A stretch of 64,000 bases of DNA. Origin: Abelmoschus esculentus (Eukaryota; Streptophyta; Magnoliopsida; Malvales; Malvaceae). Each line of letters begins with the position of its first letter. Positions within the stretch are counted from its first letter, which is position 1. The position numbers and the translations under genes were made by a program. Under the pieces are notes generated by a model. It had not been told where the DNA came from. It ran no database searches and saw only the letters and a list, made by a program, of their open reading frames with translations. The stretch lies in the NCBI GenBank assembly GCA_035048815.1, contig JAUCBN010000005.1, positions 13,542,517 to 13,606,516 on the forward strand. The letters run 5' to 3'. Below are positions 11,577 through 19,808 of the stretch, one piece after another.

Positions 11577-12769
11577 GCAGCTGACTTTTTCGACCCGGGC
11601 CCACTTTATGTTTTTCGACGTCTTGAATCCAATGGTGCAGTCCGTTTTTCGAAATTCGAACCCGAAGTATCGTTTTTGGGGGTTTTATGTTCGATACGTT
11701 ATTTGGAAAATTTTTGTAAAAGTTTCTGAATGCGTTTCTGTTTGCTTCAGGTGACGTGGATTCCGACCCCGAGCAGTTTCCTCCTCCTCCTTCTGTACGA
11801 GGTCCGATACACCCACATTCTGGACCATCACGTGAGTAACAGTTAAATTTTGTTTAGTTTATTTTTACAATATTGTGGCATAGTAGGATGTCTAACGTAA
11901 TTCTGTAAATTGTAGACTCTACTCCTGCTCAGCCCGGTGGTAGAGCCGAGTCCAATAGACGTCACGGTCGTCGTTGAGTCCTTGATATAGGTGTGTTCTC
12001 TCCCGTTCCGTCTGTAAATTTCTGTTGATCTGTATATTTGATTCTGTTATCCGTATGATCATGCATCATTCTGTTCTATCATATCTGATTCTGATTTCTG
12101 TCATGCTTGCCTCCTGTTAGCTAATAGGCATGCATTCTGATTCTGTATCTGCATACATCATGGCATCTGGGTTATATTCTGCGTACGGGGAAGTTAGTGA
12201 TTATATCACTTCTGTTCAGTGGCTCCACCTTCGGGTCGAGTACCACTTCTGTTGGTGTGATGGTGTTAGAATGGTCTGGGGACCAACTCTTCTGAGGTGT
12301 TCGGAGATGGGTGCATATCATGCATACTCACTCTGTTCTGCATTTCTGTTCTGTTATTCTGTTATCTGCTCTAGAGACACACTAGGCTCCCCAGCTTATA
12401 CCCTCTCAGGTTCTTGTTTCAGATCTCGGACTTAGACTCGGTACGGTACTTGGAGGATCCTGTTCCAGTATTTGATTTATAGTATGTAATCATTTTCGGA
12501 TTCCGGATTATTTATAGTATTTGAACAATATTTCTGTAATTAAATATTTATCGGTTTTTGTTACATTTACTATTTATAAACTATGGGTTGAACTTTATTT
12601 TTTTATAAATGTTTAATATTATTATTATTTTAATTTATTAATTATTCAGTATTTATCCGAATATTTTATGTTTATTTTTGTAAAACCCTAACATGAGAAA
12701 CAAGTTTTTAAGCCGTAAACTCTAACTTGTAATCTAAGAAATTAGGTTACTTTTAGGGGTTACATTTAG

Positions 12770-12781
12770 TGGTATCAGAGC
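12770..12781 (+). other. Primer binding site, initiator Met tRNA type (element 1)
   Basis: TGGTATCAGAGC lies 5 nt after the 5' LTR end and is the standard plant complement to the 3' end of initiator Met tRNA. It marks the start of minus-strand cDNA synthesis and fixes the element orientation as plus. Confidence 0.95.
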
Positions 12782-12962
12782 CCGGTTCAACCCACGGAAT
12801 GTGAAGTCCGAAATGATTTTTGATTTGAAAATGTTTTGTAATTATTTGAAAAATCCGGATTTCTGTTTTGACTCGAATTTTGAAAATTTCTGACTTATTT
12901 CGAATTTTACTCCAAGTACCGACTCTAATAGGATTCTATCTGTCTTCTGTAGATAATCTACT
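12782..12962 (+). other. Element 1 untranslated leader
   Basis: A stretch of 181 bp between PBS and the first gag codon, T-rich, with no recognised signal. The gag ATG at 12963 follows GATAATCTACT. Confidence 0.7.
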
Positions 12963-13643
12963 ATGCCATCTCGTCGAAGTACCCGTTTAGCGACCGGTAG
13001 AGGTCGTGGCCGAGGTCGTGGCCGAGGTCGATCTGTTGCCTCTTCCAGTGGTGTTCCGCCTCCTGTGGACCCGCCACAGGCTCAGAGTCTGACACAGAAC
13101 TTAAGAGGAGAGGCTCATCCCGAGATACAGACCGAGACTCAGCAAGCCGAGGTTGATCAGCCGGTCCAGAGTGAGGGACCATATGTGCCTGATGACAGAG
13201 AGGCTATCGGTTTGGATTCAGTGACAGTACAGAGGGAATTACTCAAATTTCTGCGTCAGAATGAGGGTTCCAGGAAACCCATATCCACTGAACTCCTGGC
13301 AGCTGGGATGACTATGTTTGACGGCAAGACCGGTACTGACCCAGCGGATGCAGAATACTGGTTGAAGAAACTTCAGCGACTGTTTGTCGAGATGGAGTAC
13401 CCCTCTGACAGAAAATTGAGGGCAGCTATATCCTTGCTACAGGGAGAGACCCTGAACTGGTGGGAGGCAGAAGAAAAAGTTACTGCTCCTGAGAAGATTA
13501 ACTGGGAGTTCTTCAGACAGAGTTTTGAGGACCGATATGTGGGCCCAGAGTATTTGGCTAAATGCCGAGAGGACTTCCTGAATCTGCAACAGAATGATAT
13601 GTCTGTCAAAGATTATGAGATCGAGTTTCTGAGGCTACTATAG
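12963..13643 (+). CDS. Gag N-terminal part (element 1)
   Basis: Open segment of 226 residues ending at a premature TAG. It starts MPSRRSTRLATGRGRGRGRG, an Arg/Gly-rich head common in Tekay-group Gag. The retrotransposon gag (capsid) domain follows from about residue 110: a DPADAEYWLKKLQRLF segment, then LNWWEAEE and FRQSFEDRYVG. Gag forms the virus-like particle that packages element RNA. The ATG at 12963 is the first in the frame after the leader. The TAG falls in RLL*YAPG, where relatives usually have Q or R. Confidence 0.88.
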   Translation: MPSRRSTRLATGRGRGRGRGRGRSVASSSGVPPPVDPPQAQSLTQNLRGEAHPEIQTETQQAEVDQPVQSEGPYVPDDREAIGLDSVTVQRELLKFLRQNEGSRKPISTELLAAGMTMFDGKTGTDPADAEYWLKKLQRLFVEMEYPSDRKLRAAISLLQGETLNWWEAEEKVTAPEKINWEFFRQSFEDRYVGPEYLAKCREDFLNLQQNDMSVKDYEIEFLRLL

Positions 13644-14021
13644 TACGCTCCTGGTATAGTGACGACAGAGAAGCAAAAATGTGATCACTTTCTGAAAGGA
13701 CTCCGGATTCCACTGAAGATTGCAGTGGCTACACATCACGATACTGAGTACAAGATGATCACTCGGCGAGCCAGGACAGCCGAGCGTAATGAGGTTTTGA
13801 GGGCTCAGATGGAATCCCAAGGTCAGGATAGAGGTAGACGACAGCCTGCCTCATCTGTTCAGTACAGCCAGGGTTTTCAGTCTCGGAAGAGAGGCCGCGA
13901 TGAGTATGAGCCGCAGAGTTCGACACGGTCTAGACCTGCAGTATCAACTATCCCTGCTGCTAGTGGAGCTGGATCCACCAGTACCCGAGCGGTACCTCAG
14001 TGTACCTTCTGTAAGAAATGA
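13644..14021 (+). CDS. Gag C-terminal part (element 1)
   Basis: Continues the gag frame after the TAG: YAPGIVTTEKQKCDHFLKGL, then a charged linker rich in R, Q and S, and a cysteine motif CTFCKK interrupted by TGA at 14019. The expected residue there is W, so TGG to TGA is the likely change. HLGEC follows in frame, so the degenerate first zinc finger is split by the stop. Confidence 0.82.
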   Translation, partial: YAPGIVTTEKQKCDHFLKGLRIPLKIAVATHHDTEYKMITRRARTAERNEVLRAQMESQGQDRGRRQPASSVQYSQGFQSRKRGRDEYEPQSSTRSRPAVSTIPAASGAGSTSTRAVPQCTFCKK

Positions 14022-16256
14022 CACCTCGGGGAGTGTCGCATGAGGAGTGGAGCTTGTTTCCGATGTGGATCTCTTGATCACCATCTCCGAGACTGTCCAG
14101 TGGCACCACAGTCTGGCTATGCTCCGATTCAGTCACAGGCTTCAGTTCAGACCCCAGCAGTGGGTAGAGGACAGGGTAGACCCGCCGCTTCTGGTACTGT
14201 TAGTAGAGGCAGACCCAGTCAGTTCAGAGGAGATGCCAGATCGGGAGGATCTCAGTATGGTATGGTTTATGCCACAAGGAGGCAAGAGGACCGAGATGAG
14301 CCAGACGTCATTGCTGGTACATTTTCTGTACACACTGTTCCCTTCTTCGCACTGTTAGATAATGGGTCAACACATTCCTATGTATCTAGTTCTGTAGCGG
14401 GGTATCTGAAAATTTCTGAGGAGGACACTGGTAGTTCCGTTTCAGTCTTTAGCCCTGTAGGCCACCATATGGAAATTTCCAAAGTTTATAGAGATTGTCC
14501 CCTTGAGCTTCACGGGGAAATCTTTCCTGCAAATCTGATGAAGTTACCGTTTGTAGACTTTGACCTGATTCTGGGGATGGACTGGTTATCCGCTCACCGA
14601 GTGACTCTGGACTGCGATCGTAAGAGGGCAATTCTGAGGACTTCTGATGGCCGAGAGGTAACTCTCATCGGTGAGCGCCGAGGATATCTGACCAATCTGG
14701 TATCAGCTATGAAAGCTGAAAAGATGATCAAGAAAGGATGCATAGCCTATCTTGCCTACATCCTTGATCGGAGAGAACCTGATTCTGGAATGGATAAGAT
14801 CCGCGTAGTCTGTGAATTTCCAGATGTTTTTCCGGAAGAGCTACCGGGTGTACCCCCGGAGCGTGAGGAGGTGGAGTTCGGTATTGAGTTATACCCTGGG
14901 ACCACTCCAGTATCCATGCCACCTTATCGGATGGCTCCGAAAGAGCTCAAGGAGCTTAAGATTCAGCTACAGGAACTTCTGGATAGAGGTTTCATACAGC
15001 ATAGTGTTTCACCATGGGGAGCCCCTGTCCTGTTCGTTAAGAAGAAAGATGGCTCTCTGCGCTTGTGTATTGATTACCGGAAGCTGAATAAGTTAACGAT
15101 CAAGAACAAGTACCCACTTCCCCGCATCGATGACCTCTTCGATCAGTTCCGAGGAGCTACGGTTTTCTCTAAGATAGACCTGAGATCTGGTTATTACCAA
15201 CTCAAGGTTAAGGATTCTGACGTGTCCAAGACAGCTTTCCGAACTCGATATGGTCACTACGAGTTTCTGGTAATGCCCTTCGGTCTTACGAATGCCCCTG
15301 CAGCATTTATGGACATGATGAATAGGGTGTTTCGACCCTATATAGATCAGTTCGTAGTGGTTTTTATTGATGATATACTGGTCTATTCCAAGTCTGAGGA
15401 TGAGGATGAGCAGCATCTTCGGATTGTTCTACAGACTCTGAGGGAGAAACAATTGTATGCGAAGGTCAGCAAATGTGTATTCTGGCTCTCGGAGGTTGTT
15501 TTTCTGGGTCATGTGATATCAGCTAAGGGTATTCAGGTTGATCCGAACAAAATCGAGGCTATTATGAGTTGGCAGCAGCCCAAGAATATAGCAGAGATCC
15601 GCAGTTTTCTGGGACTAGCGGGTTATTATCGGAGATTTGTGGAGGGCTTTTCTTCCATAGCCGCTCCGTTGACTAAGCTTTTGAGGAAGGATATTCCCTT
15701 TATCTGGTCTGAGGCTCAGCAGCAGAGTTTTGATAAACTGAAGTCCGTTCTGACCCAAGCACCAGTTCTGATACAGCCAGAGTCAGGGAAACCCTATACT
15801 GTCTACAGTGATGCCTCATACACTGGTCTGGGATGTGTTCTGATGCAGGATGGGAAAGTAGTGGCTTATGCGTCCCGACAGTTGAAACCGCATGAGTGTA
15901 ACTACCCCACCCACGATCTGGAGTTAGCAACCGTGATATTTGCTCTGAAAATCTGGAGACACTATCTCTATGGAGAGAAGTGTTATATTTTCACTGATCA
16001 CAAGAGTCTTAAGTACCTTCTCACCCAGAAGGAACTTAATCTGAGACAGCGCCGCTGGCTAGAGCTTCTAAAGGACTATGATTGTGAGATAGAACATCAT
16101 CCGGGTAAGGCTAATGTCGTTGCGGATGCTCTGAGTCGCAACGCCATTTCTGATCTGAGAGCACTGTTTGCTCGGATGAGTCTATTAGAGGATGGCAGTC
16201 TACTGGCAGAGCTTCAGGTGGTTCCTACACTGATTTTTGTGATTAAGACTGAGTAG
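14022..16256 (+). CDS. Gag knuckle, protease, reverse transcriptase and RNase H (element 1)
   Basis: The longest open part, 738 residues from the methionine at 14040. Domains in residues from there: CCHC zinc knuckle CFRCGSLDHHLRDC at 6-19; aspartic protease about 90-190, with active site LLDNGSTHS at 105-113 (the usual triad is DSG or DTG, so DNG is abnormal); RT about 291-470, with LCIDYRKLN, VMPFGLTNAP and the catalytic FIDD at 442-445; Ty3-type RNase H about 585-700, with VYSDASYTGLG, FTDHKSLKYL and NVVADALSR. The RT copies genomic RNA and RNase H degrades the RNA strand. The segment ends at a premature TAG (16254). RT and RNase H look intact by motif; the protease probably is not. Confidence 0.93.
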   Translation, partial: HLGECRMRSGACFRCGSLDHHLRDCPVAPQSGYAPIQSQASVQTPAVGRGQGRPAASGTVSRGRPSQFRGDARSGGSQYGMVYATRRQEDRDEPDVIAGTFSVHTVPFFALLDNGSTHSYVSSSVAGYLKISEEDTGSSVSVFSPVGHHMEISKVYRDCPLELHGEIFPANLMKLPFVDFDLILGMDWLSAHRVTLDCDRKRAILRTSDGREVTLIGERRGYLTNLVSAMKAEKMIKKGCIAYLAYILDRREPDSGMDKIRVVCEFPDVFPEELPGVPPEREEVEFGIELYPGTTPVSMPPYRMAPKELKELKIQLQELLDRGFIQHSVSPWGAPVLFVKKKDGSLRLCIDYRKLNKLTIKNKYPLPRIDDLFDQFRGATVFSKIDLRSGYYQLKVKDSDVSKTAFRTRYGHYEFLVMPFGLTNAPAAFMDMMNRVFRPYIDQFVVVFIDDILVYSKSEDEDEQHLRIVLQTLREKQLYAKVSKCVFWLSEVVFLGHVISAKGIQVDPNKIEAIMSWQQPKNIAEIRSFLGLAGYYRRFVEGFSSIAAPLTKLLRKDIPFIWSEAQQQSFDKLKSVLTQAPVLIQPESGKPYTVYSDASYTGLGCVLMQDGKVVAYASRQLKPHECNYPTHDLELATVIFALKIWRHYLYGEKCYIFTDHKSLKYLLTQKELNLRQRRWLELLKDYDCEIEHHPGKANVVADALSRNAISDLRALFARMSLLEDGSLLAELQVVPTLIFVIKTE

Positions 16257-16595
16257 CCTAATGATCCGTATCTGGCTCACCGCATTACGGAAGTTCAGGA
16301 GGGGACTTCTCAGGATTTTTCTCTGAACCAGGATGGAGTTATGTGTTTCCGGGGTCGACTATGTGTTTCGAGGAACTCTGCATTGAAACAGATTATTCTA
16401 CGAGAGGCTCATGATAGTCCATATTCTATGCACCCTAGAGGTGACAAGATGTACAAGAATCTCCGAGAAAAGTACTGGTGGAAAGGTCTCAAGCGAGACG
16501 TGGTCAGTTTTGTTTCGAAGTGCTTGACTTGCCAGAAAGTCAAAGCAGAACATCAGCGACCATCTGGATTACTTCAGCATATCGAGATTCCCTAG
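16257..16595 (+). CDS. Integrase zinc-binding domain (element 1)
   Basis: Same frame after the TAG at 16254. From the ATG at 16341, the HHCC motif is H24, H31, C61 and C64 (EAHDSPYSMHP and CLTCQKVKAEHQ). This domain helps integrase multimerise and hold LTR ends. The segment ends at TAG 16593 in EIP*WKWE, where relatives have Q or E. Confidence 0.9.
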   Translation, partial: PNDPYLAHRITEVQEGTSQDFSLNQDGVMCFRGRLCVSRNSALKQIILREAHDSPYSMHPRGDKMYKNLREKYWWKGLKRDVVSFVSKCLTCQKVKAEHQRPSGLLQHIEIP

Positions 16596-17036
16596 TGGAA
16601 ATGGGAGCGTGTGACTATGGATTTTGTCAGTGGGTTGCCTTTGACTCCGTCAAAGAAGGATTCTGTTTGGGTCATCGTTGATCGTTTGACCAAGTTTGCT
16701 CATTTCATTCCGGTCAAGACCACCTATACTCTGAGTAGGTTGGCCCGGTTATACATCTCTGAGATTGTCCGGTTACATGGAGTACCATTGTCTATTATAT
16801 CTGATCGGGATCCGAGATTCACGTCCAAGTTCTGGGGATCCCTGCATACTACTTTGGGTACTCGTCTGAACTTCAGCACTGCTTATCACCCTCAGACCGA
16901 CGGTCAGTCTGAACGTGTGATTCAGATCCTCGAGGACATGTTGAGAGGATGTATTCTGGATTTCAGAGGTAGCTGGGAGGATTTTCTACCATTGGCAGAG
17001 TTCACGTACAACAAACAGCTATCAGGCCAGTATTAA
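16596..17036 (+). CDS. Integrase catalytic core (element 1)
   Basis: RNase H-fold strand-transfer core. From the methionine at 16611, the DDE triad is D4 (TMDFVSG), D65 (IISDRDPRF) and E101 (DGQSERV), with exactly 35 residues between the second D and E, as in retroviral integrases. An extra A around 17013 breaks the frame in the conserved YNNSYQASI segment, and translation would end at 17036. The catalytic residues themselves are intact. Confidence 0.92.
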   Translation, partial: WKWERVTMDFVSGLPLTPSKKDSVWVIVDRLTKFAHFIPVKTTYTLSRLARLYISEIVRLHGVPLSIISDRDPRFTSKFWGSLHTTLGTRLNFSTAYHPQTDGQSERVIQILEDMLRGCILDFRGSWEDFLPLAEFTYNKQLSGQY

Positions 17037-17159
17037 GATGGCACCCTATGAAGCTCTGTACGGGCGTAAGTGTCGCACCCCGATTGGTTGGATTGAGCTC
17101 ACTGAGCACCGATTATTAGGACTAGATATATTGTACATGAGGCTGAGGAGATTGTCAGA
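17037..17159 (+). pseudogene. Integrase linker between two frameshifts (element 1)
   Basis: In the shifted frame this reads MAPYEALYGRKCRTP and WIELTEHRLLGL, matching the conserved segment after the integrase core. Near 17130 another small indel returns to the main frame (VHEAEEIVRLI). So there are two compensating frameshifts about 115 bp apart. Confidence 0.82.
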
Positions 17160-17690
17160 TTGATTCGGGATCGGCTCAAGGCCGCTTTTGATAGACAGAA
17201 ATCTTACGCTGATCTGAGGCGTAAAGATCTTGAGTTCGAGGTTGGCGACGAGATTTTTCTAAAAGTATCTCCCTGGAGGAAGGTACTACGATTTGGCCGT
17301 AAGGGCAAGCTCAGTCCCAGATATATTGGACCCTACCTGATTATCAGACGCATCAAACCTGTAGCTTATCAGCTTGAATTGCCACCTGAACTCAGGCGAA
17401 TCCATGATGTGTTCCATGTTTCTGTACTGAGACGTTATCGAGCAGATCCGTCTCATGTTCTGTCTACGGAGGATTTCGAGATTCGACCTGATCTGTGTTA
17501 TGAGGAGGAGCCCGTTGAGATCATTGATCAGGACCAGAAGGTTCTTCGGAGGAAAACCATTAAGATGGTTAAAGTTCTCTGGCGTAACCGAGGTCGTGAT
17601 GAGGCTACATGGGAGCCCAAGTCTGTCATCAAAGCCCAGTATCCGCATCTCTTTGATCCAGGTAAATTTCAAGGACGAAATTTTCTGTAA
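17160..17690 (+). CDS. Integrase C-terminal GPY/F domain and chromodomain (element 1)
   Basis: A 176-residue open segment. The GPY/F module is visible at about 45-75 (GRKGKLSPRYIGPY then VAYQLELP), followed by the conserved IHDVFHVSVLRRY. A chromodomain-like module is at about 115-166: YEEEPVEIIDQ, MVKVLWRNRGRDEATWE and YPHLF. In chromoviruses this tail is thought to steer integration toward histone-marked heterochromatin, which fits its location in a satellite array. It ends GKFQGRNFL and TAA just before the PPT. Confidence 0.9.
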   Translation: MIRDRLKAAFDRQKSYADLRRKDLEFEVGDEIFLKVSPWRKVLRFGRKGKLSPRYIGPYLIIRRIKPVAYQLELPPELRRIHDVFHVSVLRRYRADPSHVLSTEDFEIRPDLCYEEEPVEIIDQDQKVLRRKTIKMVKVLWRNRGRDEATWEPKSVIKAQYPHLFDPGKFQGRNFL

Positions 17691-17702
17691 GGGGGGGAGA
17701 GT
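17691..17702 (+). other. Polypurine tract of element 1
   Basis: GGGGGGGAGAGT lies directly before the 3' LTR TGTAATAACC. This is the plus-strand primer site for cDNA synthesis. Confidence 0.9.
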
Positions 17703-19803
17703 TGTAATAACCCAAAATTTAAGTCAAAATCCCCAAATTAAGAGTCAAAATCCCTAATCGAAACCCTAATATTTGGGGATTAAAATTCTGAAAATTGGTG
17801 ACCAAATTGAAAACTTTTAAAATTTGAAGGATCAAAATCAGAGGTTTCAGAAACTTTAGGCCCCTCGTCAGTAATTATTCCCTTTTTCATTGGTAACGTT
17901 TCTTCCTCTTTGATTTCTCCAGATTCTGAATTAATGGAGGATTAAATCCTCTTTTATTGTCTAATTATTATAAAAATCCTTTAATTCGATTCAAAGCAAA
18001 TTCCCATTCGAAAGTATTGTGCTCTCACTCTCTCTCTCTTGGTGTTTTCTTCAACAATTGATAAGGTATGTTATGAAACCTTTTGCTCTCTGTTTTTGAT
18101 TCGAATATATATATTTTAAGAGTTGTTTTGATTCGTTTAAATTCAAGAATTCGTGCCGGATCGTTAAGGATTAATTTAGGAGTGTATTGGATCGAATATA
18201 GAATCGAATCGGATAAAAATATGGGGTTTTAATTTTGAAATATACGTGTTTGGATCCCGAGAAAATCTGGAAAATTTCCAGATTTTCCCAGAAAATCTGG
18301 AATTTCCAGATTTTCCCAGGAAACAAACAGTCCCGAGAAAAATCTAGAAAACCGGCCCAGTGGAGAACCAAACCCGTCCGGCCCACCCGAACCGACCCTG
18401 AACCGACCGGCCCAGAAAAAAACCACTCCTAGCCCAGAACCGAACCGCGACCCGACCCGAACCTAGATCCGACCCGACTGTGACCCGACCCGACCGCCCG
18501 ACCCGATAACCGACCCGTTTTCCGACCCGGCTGACGTCATCGCTGATGTCACTGCTGACGTCAGCGTTGACTGATGACGTCACTGTTGACGTCAGCGTTG
18601 ACCAGTGCTGACGTCAGCAGATGACTTTTTCGACCCGGGCCCACTTTATGTTTTTCGACGTCCTGAATCCAATGGCGCGATCCGTTTTTCGAAATTCGAA
18701 CCTGAAGTGTCGTTTTTGGGGGTTTTATGTTCGATACGTTATCTGGAAAATTTCTGTAAAAGTTTCTGAACGCTTTCTGTTTGCTTCAGGTGACGAGGAT
18801 TCCGACCCCGAGCAGTTGCCTCCTCCTCCTCCTGTACGAGGTCCGATACACCCACATTCGGGACCATCACGTGAGTAACAGTTAAATTCTGTTTAGTTTA
18901 TTTTTATGATATTGTGGCATAGTAGGATGTCTAACGTAATTCTGTAAATTGTAGACTCTACTCCTGCTCAGCCCGGTGGTAGAGCCGAGTCCAGTAGACG
19001 TCACGGTCGTCGTTGAGTCTCTGATACAGGTGTGTTCTCTCCCGTTCCGCCTGTAAATTTCTGTTGATCTGTATATTTGATTCTGTTATCCGTATGATCA
19101 TGCATCATTCTGTTCTGTCATATCTGATTCTGATTTCTGTCATGCTTGCCTCCTGTTAGCTAATAGGCATGCATTCTGATTCTGTATCTGCATACATCAT
19201 GGCATCTGGGTTATATTCTGCGTACGCGGAAGTTAGTGATTATATCACTTCTGTTCAGTGGCTCCACCTTCGGGTCGAGTACCACTTCTGTTGGTGTGAT
19301 GGTGTTAGAGTGGTCAGGGGACCAACTCTTCTGAGGTGTTCGGAGATGTGTGCATATCATGCATACTCAGTCTGTTCTGCATTTCTGTTCTATTATTCTG
19401 TTATCTGCTCTAGAGACACACTAGGCTCCCCAGCTTATACCCTCTCAGGTTCTTGTTTCAAATCTCGGACTTAGACTCGGTACGGTACTTGGAGGATCCT
19501 GTTCCAGTATCTGATTTATAGTATGTAATCATTTTTGGATTCCGGATTATTTATAGTATTTGAACAATATTTCTGTAATTAAATATTTATCGGTTTTTGT
19601 TACATTTACTGTTTATAAACTATGGGTTGAACTTTATTTTTTTATAAATGTTTAATATTATTATTATTTTAATTTATTAATTATTCAGTATTTATCCGAA
19701 TATTTTATGTTTATTTTTGTAAAACCCTAACATGAGAAACAAGTTTTCAAGCTGTAAACCCTAACTTGTAATCTAAGAAATTAGGTTACTTTTAGGGGTT
19801 ACA
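17703..19803 (+). repeat. Element 1 3' LTR
   Basis: TGTAATAACC to GGGGTTACA, 2101 bp, colinear with 10650-12764. It carries the TATA-like box (17969-17977), the paired inverted repeats, the GACCC tract, five TGACGTCA octamers (18532, 18556, 18575, 18587, 18609) with one variant (18544), and the splice-like set. The main difference is a 14-bp shorter TGACGTCA cluster. The base changes I saw are mostly transitions. Confidence 0.96.
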
Positions 19804-19808
19804 AAACC
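19804..19808. repeat. Target-site duplication of element 1 (right copy, AAACC)
   Basis: Matches 10645-10649. The sequence then continues as the element 2 LTR (GGCACTAACGGGTTA, compare GGCACTAATGGGTTA at 26420). Confidence 0.95.

Larger units (their letters stand above)
11013..11977 (+). other. Gene-like splice-site set and short open frame inside the LTR (uncertain)
   Basis: Candidate splice signals: donor AAG|GTATGT at 11013, acceptor TTTGCTTCAG ending at 11750, donor CAC|GTGAGT at 11832, acceptor TTGTAG ending at 11915. Joining 11751-11831 to 11916-11977 keeps one frame open to a TGA at 11975. The frame is acidic and proline-rich first (DSDPEQ, PPPP), then basic (RRHGRR). The 3' LTR has the same sites (18790-18870, 18955-19016) and frame, with three amino-acid changes. 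Against coding: I see no ATG, and the same frame meets TAA just before the first donor. It may be a captured host exon pair, a spliced leader or chance. Confidence 0.35.
10650..12764 (+). repeat. Element 1 5' LTR
   Basis: Begins TGTAATAACCCAAAATTTAA and ends GGGGTTACA, directly before the PBS. Landmarks in order: a TATA-like box at 10916-10924, a CT-rich stretch near 10970, paired GAAAATCTGG/CCAGATTTTC inverted repeats at 11208-11257, a degenerate GACCCGACCCGAACC-rich tract at about 11300-11475, a TGACGTCA cluster at 11479-11576, a gene-like splice-site set at 11013-11977, and an AT-rich 3' third. No long open frame is convincing. Compared with the 3' LTR it has 14 extra bp inside the TGACGTCA cluster. 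Confidence 0.96.
12963..17690 (+). pseudogene. Element 1 gag-pol polyprotein, broken
   Basis: One long frame runs through gag, protease, RT, RNase H, integrase and chromodomain. It is broken by TAG at 13641, TGA at 14019, TAG at 16254 and TAG at 16593, with the same frame continuing after each. An extra A near 17013 then shifts the frame (the expected YNNSYQ becomes YNKQLSGQY and a stop). A second shift near 17130 restores the original frame before 17160. The family's usual residues at the stops are Q or W, so C-to-T decay explains most of them. The final TAA at 17688-17690 abuts the polypurine tract. A functional copy would yield one Gag-Pol precursor cut by its own protease. Confidence 0.92.
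10650..19803 (+). mobile_element. Element 1: complete Tekay/Del-like chromovirus LTR retrotransposon (nonautonomous by decay)
   Basis: A 9154-bp Ty3/gypsy element bounded by LTRs of 2115 and 2101 bp with TG...CA ends and flanked by a perfect AAACC duplication. In order it has 5' LTR, initiator-Met-type PBS, gag with a CCHC knuckle, protease, reverse transcriptase, RNase H, integrase with HHCC and DDE motifs, a chromodomain, a polypurine tract and 3' LTR. The chromodomain after integrase, the long LTRs and the Met PBS place it in the Tekay/Del group of chromoviruses. It sits inside the left LTR of element 2 and is the youngest insertion here. Four in-frame stops and a compensating frameshift pair mean it cannot make its polyprotein without suppression. 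By eye the LTRs differ at roughly 45-50 positions (about 2%) plus one 14-bp indel. Confidence 0.96.

Noticed and set aside
12130..12435. A 101-residue open frame present in both element 1 LTRs (also 19169-19474)
   Set aside because: The sequence is low in complexity and rich in TCTG, with no domain. Being intact in both LTRs means little because the LTRs are young and nearly identical.
12690..12720. Telomere-like AAACCCTAA words near LTR ends (also near 19755)
   Set aside because: Single copies only, within both LTRs of element 1. Not an interstitial telomere array.
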